Shown here one piece after another: positions 7,968 through 16,205 of a DNA stretch of 48,000 bases (the stretch's first letter is position 1; each line of letters opens with the position of its first letter). The DNA is from JAJZSS01 sp964463505 (GTDB lineage Bacteria; Chloroflexota; Anaerolineae; Anaerolineales; UBA4823): the NCBI GenBank assembly GCA_964463505.1, contig CAYXDC010000017.1:1-48000 (forward strand), read 5' to 3'. Made by a program: the position numbers and the translations under genes. The notes beneath the pieces were generated by a model, which had not been told where the DNA came from, made no database searches, and was given only the letters and a program-made list of their open reading frames with translations.

Positions 7968-9548
7968 ATGATAGAGTTTCCTGAACCTGCGCTCCATTTA
8001 TCCAAACTACTGGACTCACTGCCAGGCTACAACGGTCTGCTCACTGCAAACCCATTGATCCGCGGGATCACCCTGGATTCTCGTCTGGTGCGCCCTGGTG
8101 ACTTGTTTTTGGCTCTAGTCGGCGGCAACACGGATGCTCACCGCTACATTCCGGATGCGATCCAGCGCGGAGCAGCAGCCATTGTCGGCACCCAGGCGTT
8201 AAGCGGGCTGATGGTGCCTTACATCCAGGTAGAGGAGGCCAGGCAAGCCCTGGCAAAATTATCCGCTGCGTTATATGGCCACCCTGCTCGCCAGATGCTG
8301 ATGATCGGCGTCACGGGGACAGATGGTAAGACCACAACCAGTAACCTGATCTATCATATTCTGCGCGCTGCTGGACTCCAGGCAGGGATGATATCCACGG
8401 TAAATGCCGTGATTGGTGACCAGGAGATTGATACGGGTTTTCATGTGACAACTCCGGAAGCGCCGGATGTGCAACGTTACCTGGCATGGATGCAGGCCGC
8501 TGGGCTGACGCATGTGGTCCTGGAAGCGACCTCACACGGATTGGCACAGGAGCGGGTAGCCGAATGCGACTTCGACCTGGGTGTAGTCACCAACATCACC
8601 CATGAGCACCTGGATTATCATGGTTCCTATGAGGCGTATCGTGCAGCCAAAGCGCGCCTGTTCACTGGTCTGAATGAAACATCTGCCAAACCTTTTAATC
8701 CCCCCCGCGTCGCCATACTAAACCGCGATGACCAATCCTATGCCTATCTGGTACAGACAACTGGTGTCCAGCAGATCAGTTATGGTTTTGATCCACTGGC
8801 AGATTGGCAACCAGCAGAAATGAGCCTGACGGCGTCCGGCAGTCAGTTCACCGCTGTGGGTAAGGACCGGTCAGGCGAGCCTCTACGCATCCCTATCTCC
8901 ATGAATCTGGTCGGTGATTACAATATTTCGAATGCACTGGCAGCGATTGCTGTATGTGCTCAGGGTTTAAGTATTGCGCCCGAAGCGGTCCGCCAGGGGA
9001 TTGCCAGTCTGCCAGGTGTGCCGGGGCGTATGGAAATTATTGATCTGGGCCAGCACTTCATGGCAATTGTTGATTTTGCCCACACCCCCAATGCTTTGAA
9101 AAGGACATTGCAAGCTGCCCGCCAGCTTACCAATAAACGGGTAATCGCTGTGTTTGGCTCGGCTGGGCTGCGCGACCGGGAAAAACGGCGCATGATGGCA
9201 GAAGTCTCTGCTGAATTAGCGGATATCTCTGTTTTAACCGCCGAAGACCCGCGCACCGAATCCCTGGAGGGCATCCTGGCTGAGATGGCAGGAGGCGCTG
9301 AACGACGTGGTGGGAAAGATGGCCAAACTTTCTGGCGCATTCCGGATCGAGGCGATGCGCTTCGTTTTGCAGTGAAGCTGGCTCAACCTGGCGATCTGGT
9401 GATCACTTGCGGCAAGGGGCATGAACAATCCATGTGTTTTGGGGAGATTGAATATCCCTGGGATGACCGGATTGCTCTGCGTGCAGCGTTGTCAGAATTA
9501 CTGGGCGTAAATGGGCCGGCAATGCCGCTCCTGCCGACCAGCGCGTGA
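7968..9548 (+). CDS. murE: UDP-N-acetylmuramyl-tripeptide synthetase (Mur ligase, MurE type)
   Basis: A 526-residue Mur ligase that adds the third amino acid of the peptidoglycan stem peptide in the cytoplasm. Three domains are visible: an N-terminal UDP-substrate domain (GITLDSRLVRPGDLFLA), a central ATPase with P-loop GVTGTDGKTTT and EATSHGL, and a C-terminal domain with FAHTPNALK and CGKGHEQ. The specificity loop reads EDPRTE; DAP-adding enzymes have DNPR and lysine-adding ones DDPN-like motifs, so the Arg is kept but the amino acid cannot be assigned firmly. The ATG at 7968 follows AGAGG. It is not in a dcw cluster here, and its stop abuts that of the convergent GH13 gene. Confidence 0.9.
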   Translation: MIEFPEPALHLSKLLDSLPGYNGLLTANPLIRGITLDSRLVRPGDLFLALVGGNTDAHRYIPDAIQRGAAAIVGTQALSGLMVPYIQVEEARQALAKLSAALYGHPARQMLMIGVTGTDGKTTTSNLIYHILRAAGLQAGMISTVNAVIGDQEIDTGFHVTTPEAPDVQRYLAWMQAAGLTHVVLEATSHGLAQERVAECDFDLGVVTNITHEHLDYHGSYEAYRAAKARLFTGLNETSAKPFNPPRVAILNRDDQSYAYLVQTTGVQQISYGFDPLADWQPAEMSLTASGSQFTAVGKDRSGEPLRIPISMNLVGDYNISNALAAIAVCAQGLSIAPEAVRQGIASLPGVPGRMEIIDLGQHFMAIVDFAHTPNALKRTLQAARQLTNKRVIAVFGSAGLRDREKRRMMAEVSAELADISVLTAEDPRTESLEGILAEMAGGAERRGGKDGQTFWRIPDRGDALRFAVKLAQPGDLVITCGKGHEQSMCFGEIEYPWDDRIALRAALSELLGVNGPAMPLLPTSA

Positions 9549-11144
9549 TCAGTACTGTATGAGAAGTCCTTCATGAGGACGCAAATTTAAGCATCCAGGA
9601 TGCAACCCATTTGAACCAGGTAAGGTCGAGATAATCACCTTGCAATCCTGTAGCTCTGCTGACAATTCCAGGCACTGTGGCTCATCTGTGAAGTTGATTG
9701 CCACCAGATATCGCCCAAGCTCACTCATGCGTGAAAATAACAACACATTTTCGTTGTCGTGCTCTACAAACGTAAAGTCGCCATATAAAAGTACAGGGTC
9801 GGTTTTGCGTACTATCAGCAGCCGGCGATAGAAATTCAATGTAGAATCCGGATCCTGATCCTGGCTTGCCACATTCACTTCAGGGAAATCGGGATTGACT
9901 GGTAACCAGGTCTCTACACCAGACGGAGAAAAGCCAGCGTTGGGTGAATTATCCCATTGCATAGGTGTGCGTTCAGGGTCACGGCCTTCACTGGTATCCG
10001 GCTTGCGAACCATGACCGGATCCTGGTAGCGTTCAGGAGGAATGTTCCCATCCACCATCCCCAGCTCATCACCGTAGTACAGAGTCGGTGAGCCTTTCAA
10101 TGTGAGCAATAATAAGGCCGCTGAACGATGATTTTCCACTCCCAGGCGGCTTGCCAGGCGATGTTGGTCATGATTGCCTAACACGAAATTAGGTGTGGCC
10201 CCATCAGGCAGACAGGCGTAGTAGTTTTCAATGGCCTGTTTAAAGCGCACCGCCTCCCAGGGCAGTAGGATCAGGGTGAAATTAAAGGGCAGGTGCAGTT
10301 CGTCCAGGTTTTTTCCATAATAGGGAGCTAACTCTTGAGGCGTCTCAAACCAGGTTTCTCCGATCGTCACCCGCTCGCCGGGATAAGATTCAAATACCTG
10401 GCGAATCTCTCGCAAACGTTCGTGGATCTCGGGTTGTCCGGTGTCGTTATAATGGGGTTGGTAACTGCGCCCGTGTACATCGGTGAGCACCGGGTTATCC
10501 GGGAAATCAGGGTGTTTCATCAAATGGTGGATCACGTCCATGCGAAATCCGTCCACCCCCTTTTCCAGCCAATAGCGTAATACGGCATACATCGCCTGGC
10601 GCACCTCAGGGTTGCGCCAGTTCAGGTCAGGCTGTTTCTCCAGGAACTGGTGCAGGTAGTATTGTCCGGTGGCTTCATCCCATTCCCAGGCAGACCCTGC
10701 AAAGAATGACTCCCAATTATTCGGGAGGCTGCCTTCCTCATTCGCATTTTTCCAGATGTACCAATCCCGGCGCGGATTATCCCGGCTCTGGCGCGCTTCG
10801 ATAAACCAGGGATGCTCGTCGGATGTGTGATTGGGGACGTAATCCAGGATGATTTTCAACCCGCGTAGGTGAGCTTCTGCCAACAAGCGCTCAAAATCCG
10901 CCATATTCCCGAAAATGGGATGGATATCACAGTAATCTGAGACATCGTAACCAAAATCTGCCATCGGTGATGGGTAGATAGGGGATATCCAGATCGCATC
11001 AACTCCTAACCGGACCAGATAATCCAGTTTCTGGCGGATGCCCTCCAGATCACCTGTTCCATCGCCATTGGCGTCCATAAAGCTGCGCGGGTAGATCTGG
11101 TAGAAAACCGCCGTTTTCCACCAGGCATGCGGGTTGGATGACAT
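9549..11144 (-). CDS. GH13 alpha-glucosidase / oligo-1,6-glucosidase family
   Basis: 531 residues. The N-terminal motif YQIYPRSFMDANGDGTGDL is typical of the alpha-glucosidase branch of GH13. Catalytic residues are visible: nucleophile Asp in GFRMDVIHH, acid/base Glu in TIGETWF and the transition-state Asp in LGNHDQHR. The TIM barrel is followed by a small beta domain. No signal peptide is visible, so it probably acts in the cytoplasm on imported maltose or isomaltose-type oligosaccharides. I chose the ATG at 11144, with AAGGA upstream. The longer open frame to 11252 would run far into larC, while 11144 starts one base after the larC stop (TAGTATG), which implies coupled translation. Confidence 0.9.
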   Translation of the reverse strand: MSSNPHAWWKTAVFYQIYPRSFMDANGDGTGDLEGIRQKLDYLVRLGVDAIWISPIYPSPMADFGYDVSDYCDIHPIFGNMADFERLLAEAHLRGLKIILDYVPNHTSDEHPWFIEARQSRDNPRRDWYIWKNANEEGSLPNNWESFFAGSAWEWDEATGQYYLHQFLEKQPDLNWRNPEVRQAMYAVLRYWLEKGVDGFRMDVIHHLMKHPDFPDNPVLTDVHGRSYQPHYNDTGQPEIHERLREIRQVFESYPGERVTIGETWFETPQELAPYYGKNLDELHLPFNFTLILLPWEAVRFKQAIENYYACLPDGATPNFVLGNHDQHRLASRLGVENHRSAALLLLTLKGSPTLYYGDELGMVDGNIPPERYQDPVMVRKPDTSEGRDPERTPMQWDNSPNAGFSPSGVETWLPVNPDFPEVNVASQDQDPDSTLNFYRRLLIVRKTDPVLLYGDFTFVEHDNENVLLFSRMSELGRYLVAINFTDEPQCLELSAELQDCKVIISTLPGSNGLHPGCLNLRPHEGLLIQY

Positions 11145-11145
11145 A

Positions 11146-12540
11146 CTATGGTTTTCCTTGAAGCTGGGCAATATATATTTGAGCTGCTGCGAGCGCTTGT
11201 TGGTAAACTTCTTTGGTCGGCATTCCATTGGCTTGCGCCAGGGCCAAAACATCTTCGTACTCAGGCATCCAGTTTACGCATTCAGCCCCCAGCCAGCCAG
11301 TCTTGATTCGCACCTGTCCAACAGAGGTTTGAACCAGGATCGTCTGGCGCTGGAGCATGTGCTTGCTGACGGGGTAAGTGCGCACGCCCAGTGTTGTGCT
11401 ATTACGGAAAATGATCTCAACCAGCGTGTCAACCCCACTGGGGTGGGCTAAAACTTGTAGCAAGATCCCCGGACGATTTTTTTTCATCTGTGCTGGGATT
11501 ATGAGCACATCTAGAGCTCCAGCCGCCAGCAAGGCTTCCAACAATGGCTCGAAGAATTGTGGATTCAGATCATCCAGGTTGCACTCCAGCACCAGCGCCG
11601 GGCTGGTATGGTAGCCCTGAGCGCCTGTAGGAGTGTCGTGTTGTTCGGGGAAAGGTTCTCGGTTCCGTGAAGGGTAGGAATTTGCTAAATGGATTTCGCC
11701 CAGGTAGCCGCGCAAGACGTTCGGAAAGTCACGCTCGCGACTGCCAGCCCCATAGCCAACCCTCTCTACAACCATCGCCGGCAGGGGACCAAAGCTGTCT
11801 GCCAGTGTGGTAACAATGGCTGCTCCGGTGGGCGTGACCAGTTCACCTATGATTTCTGAGCTATATACGGGAAAGCCTTCTAATAAAGCAGCTGTGGCGG
11901 GCGCTGGCACAGGAAATAAGCCATGTGAGAAACGGATGAAGCCCGATCCCAGATGCAGGGGCGAGACAACCAGGTTTTGAATCTCCAGTAAGTCCAATCC
12001 AATAACTGCCCCGGCGATATCAACAATCGCATCTACCCCTCCGACTTCGTGGAAGTGAATTGTCTCCAGAGTTTTACCATGTACGCGCGCTTCGGCAGCC
12101 CCCAGACGCTGGAAGACCGCTGCAATTCTATTCTTTATTGGCTCGGCTAACTGGCTGGACTGGATCAGCGTTCGAATTTCGGTCAGGGAACGGGAGGTTT
12201 CCTCTGGGTGATGATGATGTGGCACTGTGCTTGATTCGGTTACATGAGGTTCGTGTTCAAGCGCTGTATCCGGATGGTTGTGACGATGTGTGAGATCAAC
12301 CTCATGGAACTCAGCATCCGCAAGCTGAGGACTGCCGTCCGGGCTATCCAGGTATACTTTGAAGCTAGCAGCTTGTAAACCGGCTTTGTCAACCTTCTGG
12401 AGTTGACATTTATACCCGCCAATCGGAATTTTACGTAGTTCTTGCTCCAGTTGCTGGAAATCCAATCCCAGGTCGAGGAGCATTCCCAGAAACATATCCC
12501 CACTTACACCAGCAAAACAATCCAGGTAGAGCGTTTTCAT
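11146..12540 (-). CDS. larC: Nickel-pincer cofactor biosynthesis protein LarC
   Basis: 464 residues. LarC inserts nickel into the pyridinium bis-thiocarboxylate nucleotide to complete the nickel-pincer (NPN) cofactor used by LarA-family racemases. The family N-terminus LYLDCFAGVSGDMFLGMLLDLG is clear. A His-rich segment (about residues 75-115, including PHHHHPEE) probably binds nickel, and the central HFHEVGGVDAIVDIAGA motif is intact. The gene is one continuous frame, unlike Lactobacillus larC, which uses a frameshift. I chose ATG at 12540 because the open frame to 12612 adds residues unlike the family and would overlap the cytochrome gene. No larA, larB or larE is in the window. Confidence 0.9.
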   Translation of the reverse strand: MKTLYLDCFAGVSGDMFLGMLLDLGLDFQQLEQELRKIPIGGYKCQLQKVDKAGLQAASFKVYLDSPDGSPQLADAEFHEVDLTHRHNHPDTALEHEPHVTESSTVPHHHHPEETSRSLTEIRTLIQSSQLAEPIKNRIAAVFQRLGAAEARVHGKTLETIHFHEVGGVDAIVDIAGAVIGLDLLEIQNLVVSPLHLGSGFIRFSHGLFPVPAPATAALLEGFPVYSSEIIGELVTPTGAAIVTTLADSFGPLPAMVVERVGYGAGSRERDFPNVLRGYLGEIHLANSYPSRNREPFPEQHDTPTGAQGYHTSPALVLECNLDDLNPQFFEPLLEALLAAGALDVLIIPAQMKKNRPGILLQVLAHPSGVDTLVEIIFRNSTTLGVRTYPVSKHMLQRQTILVQTSVGQVRIKTGWLGAECVNWMPEYEDVLALAQANGMPTKEVYQQALAAAQIYIAQLQGKP

Positions 12541-12574
12541 CGGTTTTCTACCTACTTTGGGAGTTCGAATCCGG

Positions 12575-13222
12575 CTAAGAATGCGCGGATTTGTCTTTCG
12601 TATTATACCCAATCCAGGATGAGTGCCTGGTTTGGATGATCAGGGAGATTGAAATTACACCCAGTAAGGTCAAAAAGATTAAGCCTGCCACCCAGGGTTT
12701 TATCTGGATATGTGCAGGACCGGAGGTTTCGTTAGCTGCCTGCAAGCCGTTTTTATACAAGATAAACCCAGTCAGATCCCAGTAATCGTTCCCTCCGAGT
12801 ACTCCTGGCCTTTGAGGTGGGTGTGTTTCTTTTAGATAGTTAAACAAATCATCTGCGCTTCGTAGTCTCCCCCGAATGCCAATGACGGGCGGTACAGTAC
12901 GAGGAATGGGGAAGCCTTCGTCGCTCACGCGTCCGCCGTGGCAACCAACTGCCCAGCAATTTTGGTGATCTTCGACCCAGATTTCCCGAAATTGATCGGT
13001 CAGACCCTGCCCCTGGTCACCATGACAGGGCATGCAATTATAGTAATAGGATGCCTCCCCGCGCTCTACCTGGGTTGGGTTTTCAGATAGGACGGGTATA
13101 GCCAGCGGATCTGCGATGGGTTGGGGAATCGGAGTGGGAGGGCTAAACCAGCCAGCCGCCCAAAACAAGGGGAGCGCGCACAAAACTCCCCAGAGGCTTA
13201 AGCGGCTGGGCTGGAGTAGCAT
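12575..13222 (-). CDS. Membrane-anchored c-type cytochrome with CXXCH and CX4CH motifs
   Basis: 215 residues with an N-terminal signal or anchor segment (about residues 8-27), an extracytoplasmic domain and a C-terminal membrane helix (PWVAGLIFLTLLGVISISLII). The heme-binding motif CMPCHGDQGQG is canonical. About 40 residues later comes CWAVGCHGG, a CX4CH motif (checked on the DNA at 12930-12960), which may hold a second heme with unusual spacing. Several Met/Pro-rich positions could supply axial ligands. It lies between the stand-alone RAM-domain gene and larC with short gaps, in one co-directional set. The electron donor and acceptor cannot be inferred from the sequence. Confidence 0.8.
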   Translation of the reverse strand: MLLQPSRLSLWGVLCALPLFWAAGWFSPPTPIPQPIADPLAIPVLSENPTQVERGEASYYYNCMPCHGDQGQGLTDQFREIWVEDHQNCWAVGCHGGRVSDEGFPIPRTVPPVIGIRGRLRSADDLFNYLKETHPPQRPGVLGGNDYWDLTGFILYKNGLQAANETSGPAHIQIKPWVAGLIFLTLLGVISISLIIQTRHSSWIGYNTKDKSAHS

Positions 13223-13237
13223 AGAATTTTGGAGAGA

Positions 13238-13465
13238 TTAGTCAGCCGCCAAGCAGGTGAGAGTTTCTTGGACTCCTGGAATAGGCTGAACACCCTGAGC
13301 GAGCATCAGACCGAGGTGGTGTAGATCATTCACCTTCACGACGGCTACAATATCATAGGGGCCAAAGGTCATATCAGCTTCCAAGACGCCTTCCATGCGT
13401 TTCAAGTGGCTGAGAACCTCGCTGATATTTCCAGCGCGAACATTGATTAAGATATATGCTTTCAT
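13238..13465 (-). CDS. Stand-alone Lrp/AsnC effector (RAM) domain protein
   Basis: 75 residues matching only the C-terminal ligand-binding domain of Lrp/AsnC regulators (start MKAYILINV, then FGPYDIVAVVKV and a C-terminal strand). There is no helix-turn-helix DNA-binding domain. Such stand-alone RAM domains form oligomers that bind amino acids or other small molecules and may modulate partner proteins. The start is preceded by AAGGAGGAAG. It lies 29 bases downstream of the formate/nitrite channel gene and 15 bases upstream of the cytochrome gene, so it is very likely co-transcribed with both. Its ligand is unknown. Confidence 0.85.
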   Translation of the reverse strand: MKAYILINVRAGNISEVLSHLKRMEGVLEADMTFGPYDIVAVVKVNDLHHLGLMLAQGVQPIPGVQETLTCLAAD

Positions 13466-13494
13466 GATTTCTTCCTCCTTGGTGGGCGATCAGA

Positions 13495-14343
13495 TCAATT
13501 GGTTGGAGTTTCACGTAAGAAAATGAACCAATAGACAGCGGCTACCAGCACAGCTCCGCCAATAATGTTGCCAACGGTGACCGGGAGCAAATTATTGACA
13601 AAAAATGTACCCCAGGTCAGGCCACTCAGATCCAGACCGGACTTAGTGACAAAAGCTGGATCAAATTGCTTGATTAACAAACCAATTGGAATGAAATACA
13701 TGTTAGCGATGCTATGCTCGAAACCGGCGGCCACGAAACCGCTGATAGGAAAAATGATGGCTGCAATTTTATCCATGCTGCTGCGGGCGCTATAGGACAT
13801 CCACACAGCCAGACACACCATGGCATTGCACATGATGCCCAGGGCGATCGCCTGGACAAAATCGAGATGTACTTTGCTATTGGCAATCGAGAGAGCCGTG
13901 TTGCCTACAGCACCGCCTCCAAACGTATATTGCTTGCCGATGAAGATTACCAGGGCGGTGCCGATAGAGCCGATGAAATTACCCAGGTAAACGATCACCC
14001 AATTGCGGAGCAGAGCTGCCGTGGAGACCTTGCGGTTGGCCCAGGCCATCACGATCAAATTGTTACCGGTGAAGAGCTCTGCACCACCAACAACCACCAG
14101 AATCAGGCCCAGGCAGAATACTAAGCCGGTAAGCAAGCGCGTAACGCCATATGGCCAATCGCTACCCGTGCCTGCCGCAATTGTGGTGGCAAATGCTGCT
14201 CCGAGTCCAATGAAGGCGCCTGCCAGGAGGGATAACCCCAACATATTTGGGAGTGGCATTTCGGCTTTGCGCACACCCAAGAATTCTGCTCGCCGGGCCA
14301 TCTCAGCGGGCAATAATGCATCAATCCGAAGTTCAGTAGACAT
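13495..14343 (-). CDS. Formate/nitrite transporter (FNT) family channel
   Basis: A 282-residue pentameric-channel-type membrane protein of the FocA/NirC/HSC family with six hydrophobic helices. Family signatures are visible: GAAFATTIAAG near the first helix, GGAELFTGNNL in the broken helix, and GFEHSIANMYFIP with the central pore histidine. The N-terminal part is cytoplasmic. The substrate could be formate, nitrite or hydrosulfide; sequence inspection does not decide. The ATG at 14343 follows AGGAG. It is the first gene of a five-gene minus-strand set and has a candidate promoter with a CRP/FNR-like site upstream. Confidence 0.9.
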   Translation of the reverse strand: MSTELRIDALLPAEMARRAEFLGVRKAEMPLPNMLGLSLLAGAFIGLGAAFATTIAAGTGSDWPYGVTRLLTGLVFCLGLILVVVGGAELFTGNNLIVMAWANRKVSTAALLRNWVIVYLGNFIGSIGTALVIFIGKQYTFGGGAVGNTALSIANSKVHLDFVQAIALGIMCNAMVCLAVWMSYSARSSMDKIAAIIFPISGFVAAGFEHSIANMYFIPIGLLIKQFDPAFVTKSGLDLSGLTWGTFFVNNLLPVTVGNIIGGAVLVAAVYWFIFLRETPTN

Positions 14344-14384
14344 TTGTTTATTTTCTCCTCATTTGATATTTTTTCTCTGTGTAT

Positions 14385-14434
14385 CTTATACAAAATATCC
14401 GAAATGTGCAAATGACGAATATCACAAATGCACA
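14385..14434 (-). promoter_or_regulatory. Candidate promoter with CRP/FNR-like operator before the FNT gene
   Basis: On the minus strand a -10-like TATAAG lies at 14390-14385 without a good -35 box. Upstream is TGTGA-N6-TCATT (14426-14411), close to the CRP/FNR-family consensus TGTGA-N6-TCACA, nested in a perfect inverted repeat TGTGCA / TGCACA (14429-14434 and 14405-14410). The site centre is about 40.5 bases upstream of the predicted start, the usual position for class II activation. This is a prediction by eye. Confidence 0.4.
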
Positions 14435-14464
14435 AGGTATTGATCATGATATTGTAGCAGAAGG

Positions 14465-16147
14465 TTATGAAAGCGGATTGATCATGCCGATCAGGATACC
14501 AAAAAGAATTATGCCAGCTGTCACCATAGCCAGGATTGAGAAGATAAAACTGCCGGCAGTGTATAAGATTGCCCCTGATATTACGAATGCCGCACACAGG
14601 ATCGCCCAGGTGCTTTGCCGCTGACTCCGTTCCAATTTGATAAGCTGGCGAGAGATATCGGTAGCATGTACTTCTAAGTCGCCATGCTCAAGTTTGTTTA
14701 ATACTGCGTCAAATTTACGCGGAAAAGCTACTGAAAGGCGTACAATATTGCCGAGTTCCTCCAGCCAGTATCCACTCCCCTGCCTGATTTCTTGGGATAT
14801 TAGCTTGCGCGCAAAAGGTGCCAGATGATCCCATAGATTGAAGTCTGGATCAAGGCCTGTGCACATCCCGGATAGAATCCCAACCGTGCGCGCCAGGTAT
14901 AATAAGTCGCGTGGAACTTGAAAGGGGAATTCGTAAAGCAAATCCCGGAACTCATCCGCGAATTCGCGAATTTCACCAACATCTACTTTGGTAAGTTCGG
15001 TCATATTCTTACCCCAGTAACGCTCAAACACCTTGGCACCAGCTTTTTCGATCAGATCGGTGTCTGCACCAGGCAGCAGTACGCCCAACATTTGATAGGA
15101 ATTCACTACCCGGCGAGAATCTTGGGTGCCTACTCCGATCAGCAGCTCACGCAGCGCCTGGTGGACCCGGGCAGGCACACGTCCGGTCATGCCAAAATCC
15201 ACAAAGGTCAAGGTCCAATCCTTGCCATCATCGCTGGTATGAACAAATAAATTGCCGGGATGCGGGTCGGCATGGAAGAAACCATCTTCAAAGATTTGTT
15301 TAAGGTAGGTATTGAGCAGGCGAGAAGCAACTTCCGCGCGGGAAATGCCGGTGTCAGTAATTGTTGCATAATCGGTTATTTTGATCCCAGATACATCCTC
15401 CAATGTAAGCGTTGTACGTGTCGTATGGCTCCATATAACGCGTGGCACTTGCACCCCTGGATAGCCCTGGAAGTTTGCGTGGAAGGTTTCTGCATTCCGG
15501 CCTTCATTCAAATAATCGATTTCTTCGTACAGGGTCTCACTGAATTCGCTGAGTAATGCCGGAACATTAGCCCGCTGGCGGATGGGCCGGTAACGCTGCA
15601 GCCATCGGCCAACCGTTCGAAGAGCAGCCAGGTCGGTATAGATGATCTGCTCGATCTGCGGGCGCTGGATCTTAACCACCACATGGATCAGATGGGGTAT
15701 ATCTGGAGGAGAATCTTCATCAGATTCAGGCTGAGGGTAGAGCTTGGCACGATGCACCTGGCCTAAGGAGGCTGCTGCCAGTGGATGGGGATCAAATTCA
15801 GAGAATTTTTCACTCAGCGGGCAACCGAAAGCGGTTTCTGCAACCTTCTGGATGGTTTCAAACCGGACGGGAGGAACCTCGTCTTGTAAACCTGCTAATT
15901 CGTTTGTGATTTCGGGTGGTAGCACATCTACTCGGGCTGAGAGGAACTGGCCTACCTTAATTAATACCCCACCCATATCAACCGCTAGACGCCGATAGGC
16001 TTTGGCTGCTTGTTCAAAACGCTCTGGGCGGTGACGTTTCGAAAGGCTACGCAAGCCCACTCGCGGCAAGAAGAGATCCCAGAAGATGAACCTGGTGATA
16101 ATTCCAGCGAAGAACCATACGATGCGGCGGTAACGATTTCTAATCAT
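14465..16147 (-). CDS. ubiB: UbiB/AarF (ABC1) atypical protein kinase-like protein
   Basis: 560 residues. ABC1-family motifs are visible in order: KVGQFLSARVD (KxGQ motif), AAASLGQVHRA (Ala-rich loop replacing a Gly-rich loop), the ATP-binding lysine in VVKIQRP, HADPHPGNLF (catalytic loop) and VDFGMTG (metal-binding DFG). Two membrane helices at the C-terminus (after about residue 515) anchor it to the membrane. The family supports isoprenoid-lipid or quinone metabolism by ATPase activity; the precise role here is unknown. A perfect TATAAT lies only eight bases before the ATG, which implies an almost leaderless transcript. Confidence 0.88.
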   Translation of the reverse strand: MIRNRYRRIVWFFAGIITRFIFWDLFLPRVGLRSLSKRHRPERFEQAAKAYRRLAVDMGGVLIKVGQFLSARVDVLPPEITNELAGLQDEVPPVRFETIQKVAETAFGCPLSEKFSEFDPHPLAAASLGQVHRAKLYPQPESDEDSPPDIPHLIHVVVKIQRPQIEQIIYTDLAALRTVGRWLQRYRPIRQRANVPALLSEFSETLYEEIDYLNEGRNAETFHANFQGYPGVQVPRVIWSHTTRTTLTLEDVSGIKITDYATITDTGISRAEVASRLLNTYLKQIFEDGFFHADPHPGNLFVHTSDDGKDWTLTFVDFGMTGRVPARVHQALRELLIGVGTQDSRRVVNSYQMLGVLLPGADTDLIEKAGAKVFERYWGKNMTELTKVDVGEIREFADEFRDLLYEFPFQVPRDLLYLARTVGILSGMCTGLDPDFNLWDHLAPFARKLISQEIRQGSGYWLEELGNIVRLSVAFPRKFDAVLNKLEHGDLEVHATDISRQLIKLERSQRQSTWAILCAAFVISGAILYTAGSFIFSILAMVTAGIILFGILIGMINPLS

Positions 16148-16155
16148 CTCTGAAG

Positions 16156-16161
16156 ATTATA
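16156..16161 (-). promoter_or_regulatory. -10 element of ubiB, leaderless geometry
   Basis: TATAAT reads on the minus strand from 16161 to 16156, eight bases before the ubiB ATG (16147). No good -35 box is seen. Transcription would start at or one base before the start codon. Confidence 0.45.
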
Positions 16162-16192
16162 CTCGCAATGTTTTCCCCGGCATATTCTATGG

Positions 16193-16198
16193 TATCCT
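16193..16198 (+). promoter_or_regulatory. Candidate -10 element of the YkgJ-like gene, leaderless geometry
   Basis: TATCCT ends seven bases before the ATG at 16206, and there is no Shine-Dalgarno sequence in the 58-base divergent gap. The -35 match (TTTTCC, 16171-16176) is weak. The inference rests mainly on the same spacing being seen at stronger promoters elsewhere in the window. Confidence 0.3.
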
Positions 16199-16205
16199 TA
16201 CCGGC

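Noticed and set aside
12561..12574. GAGTTCGAATCCGG resembles a tRNA T-arm
   Set aside because: The flanking stem bases do not pair and no other cloverleaf parts are present.
14440..14452. TTGATCATGATATT as an FNR box
   Set aside because: Only one half matches the FNR consensus; the TGTGA-N6-TCATT site nearby is better placed.
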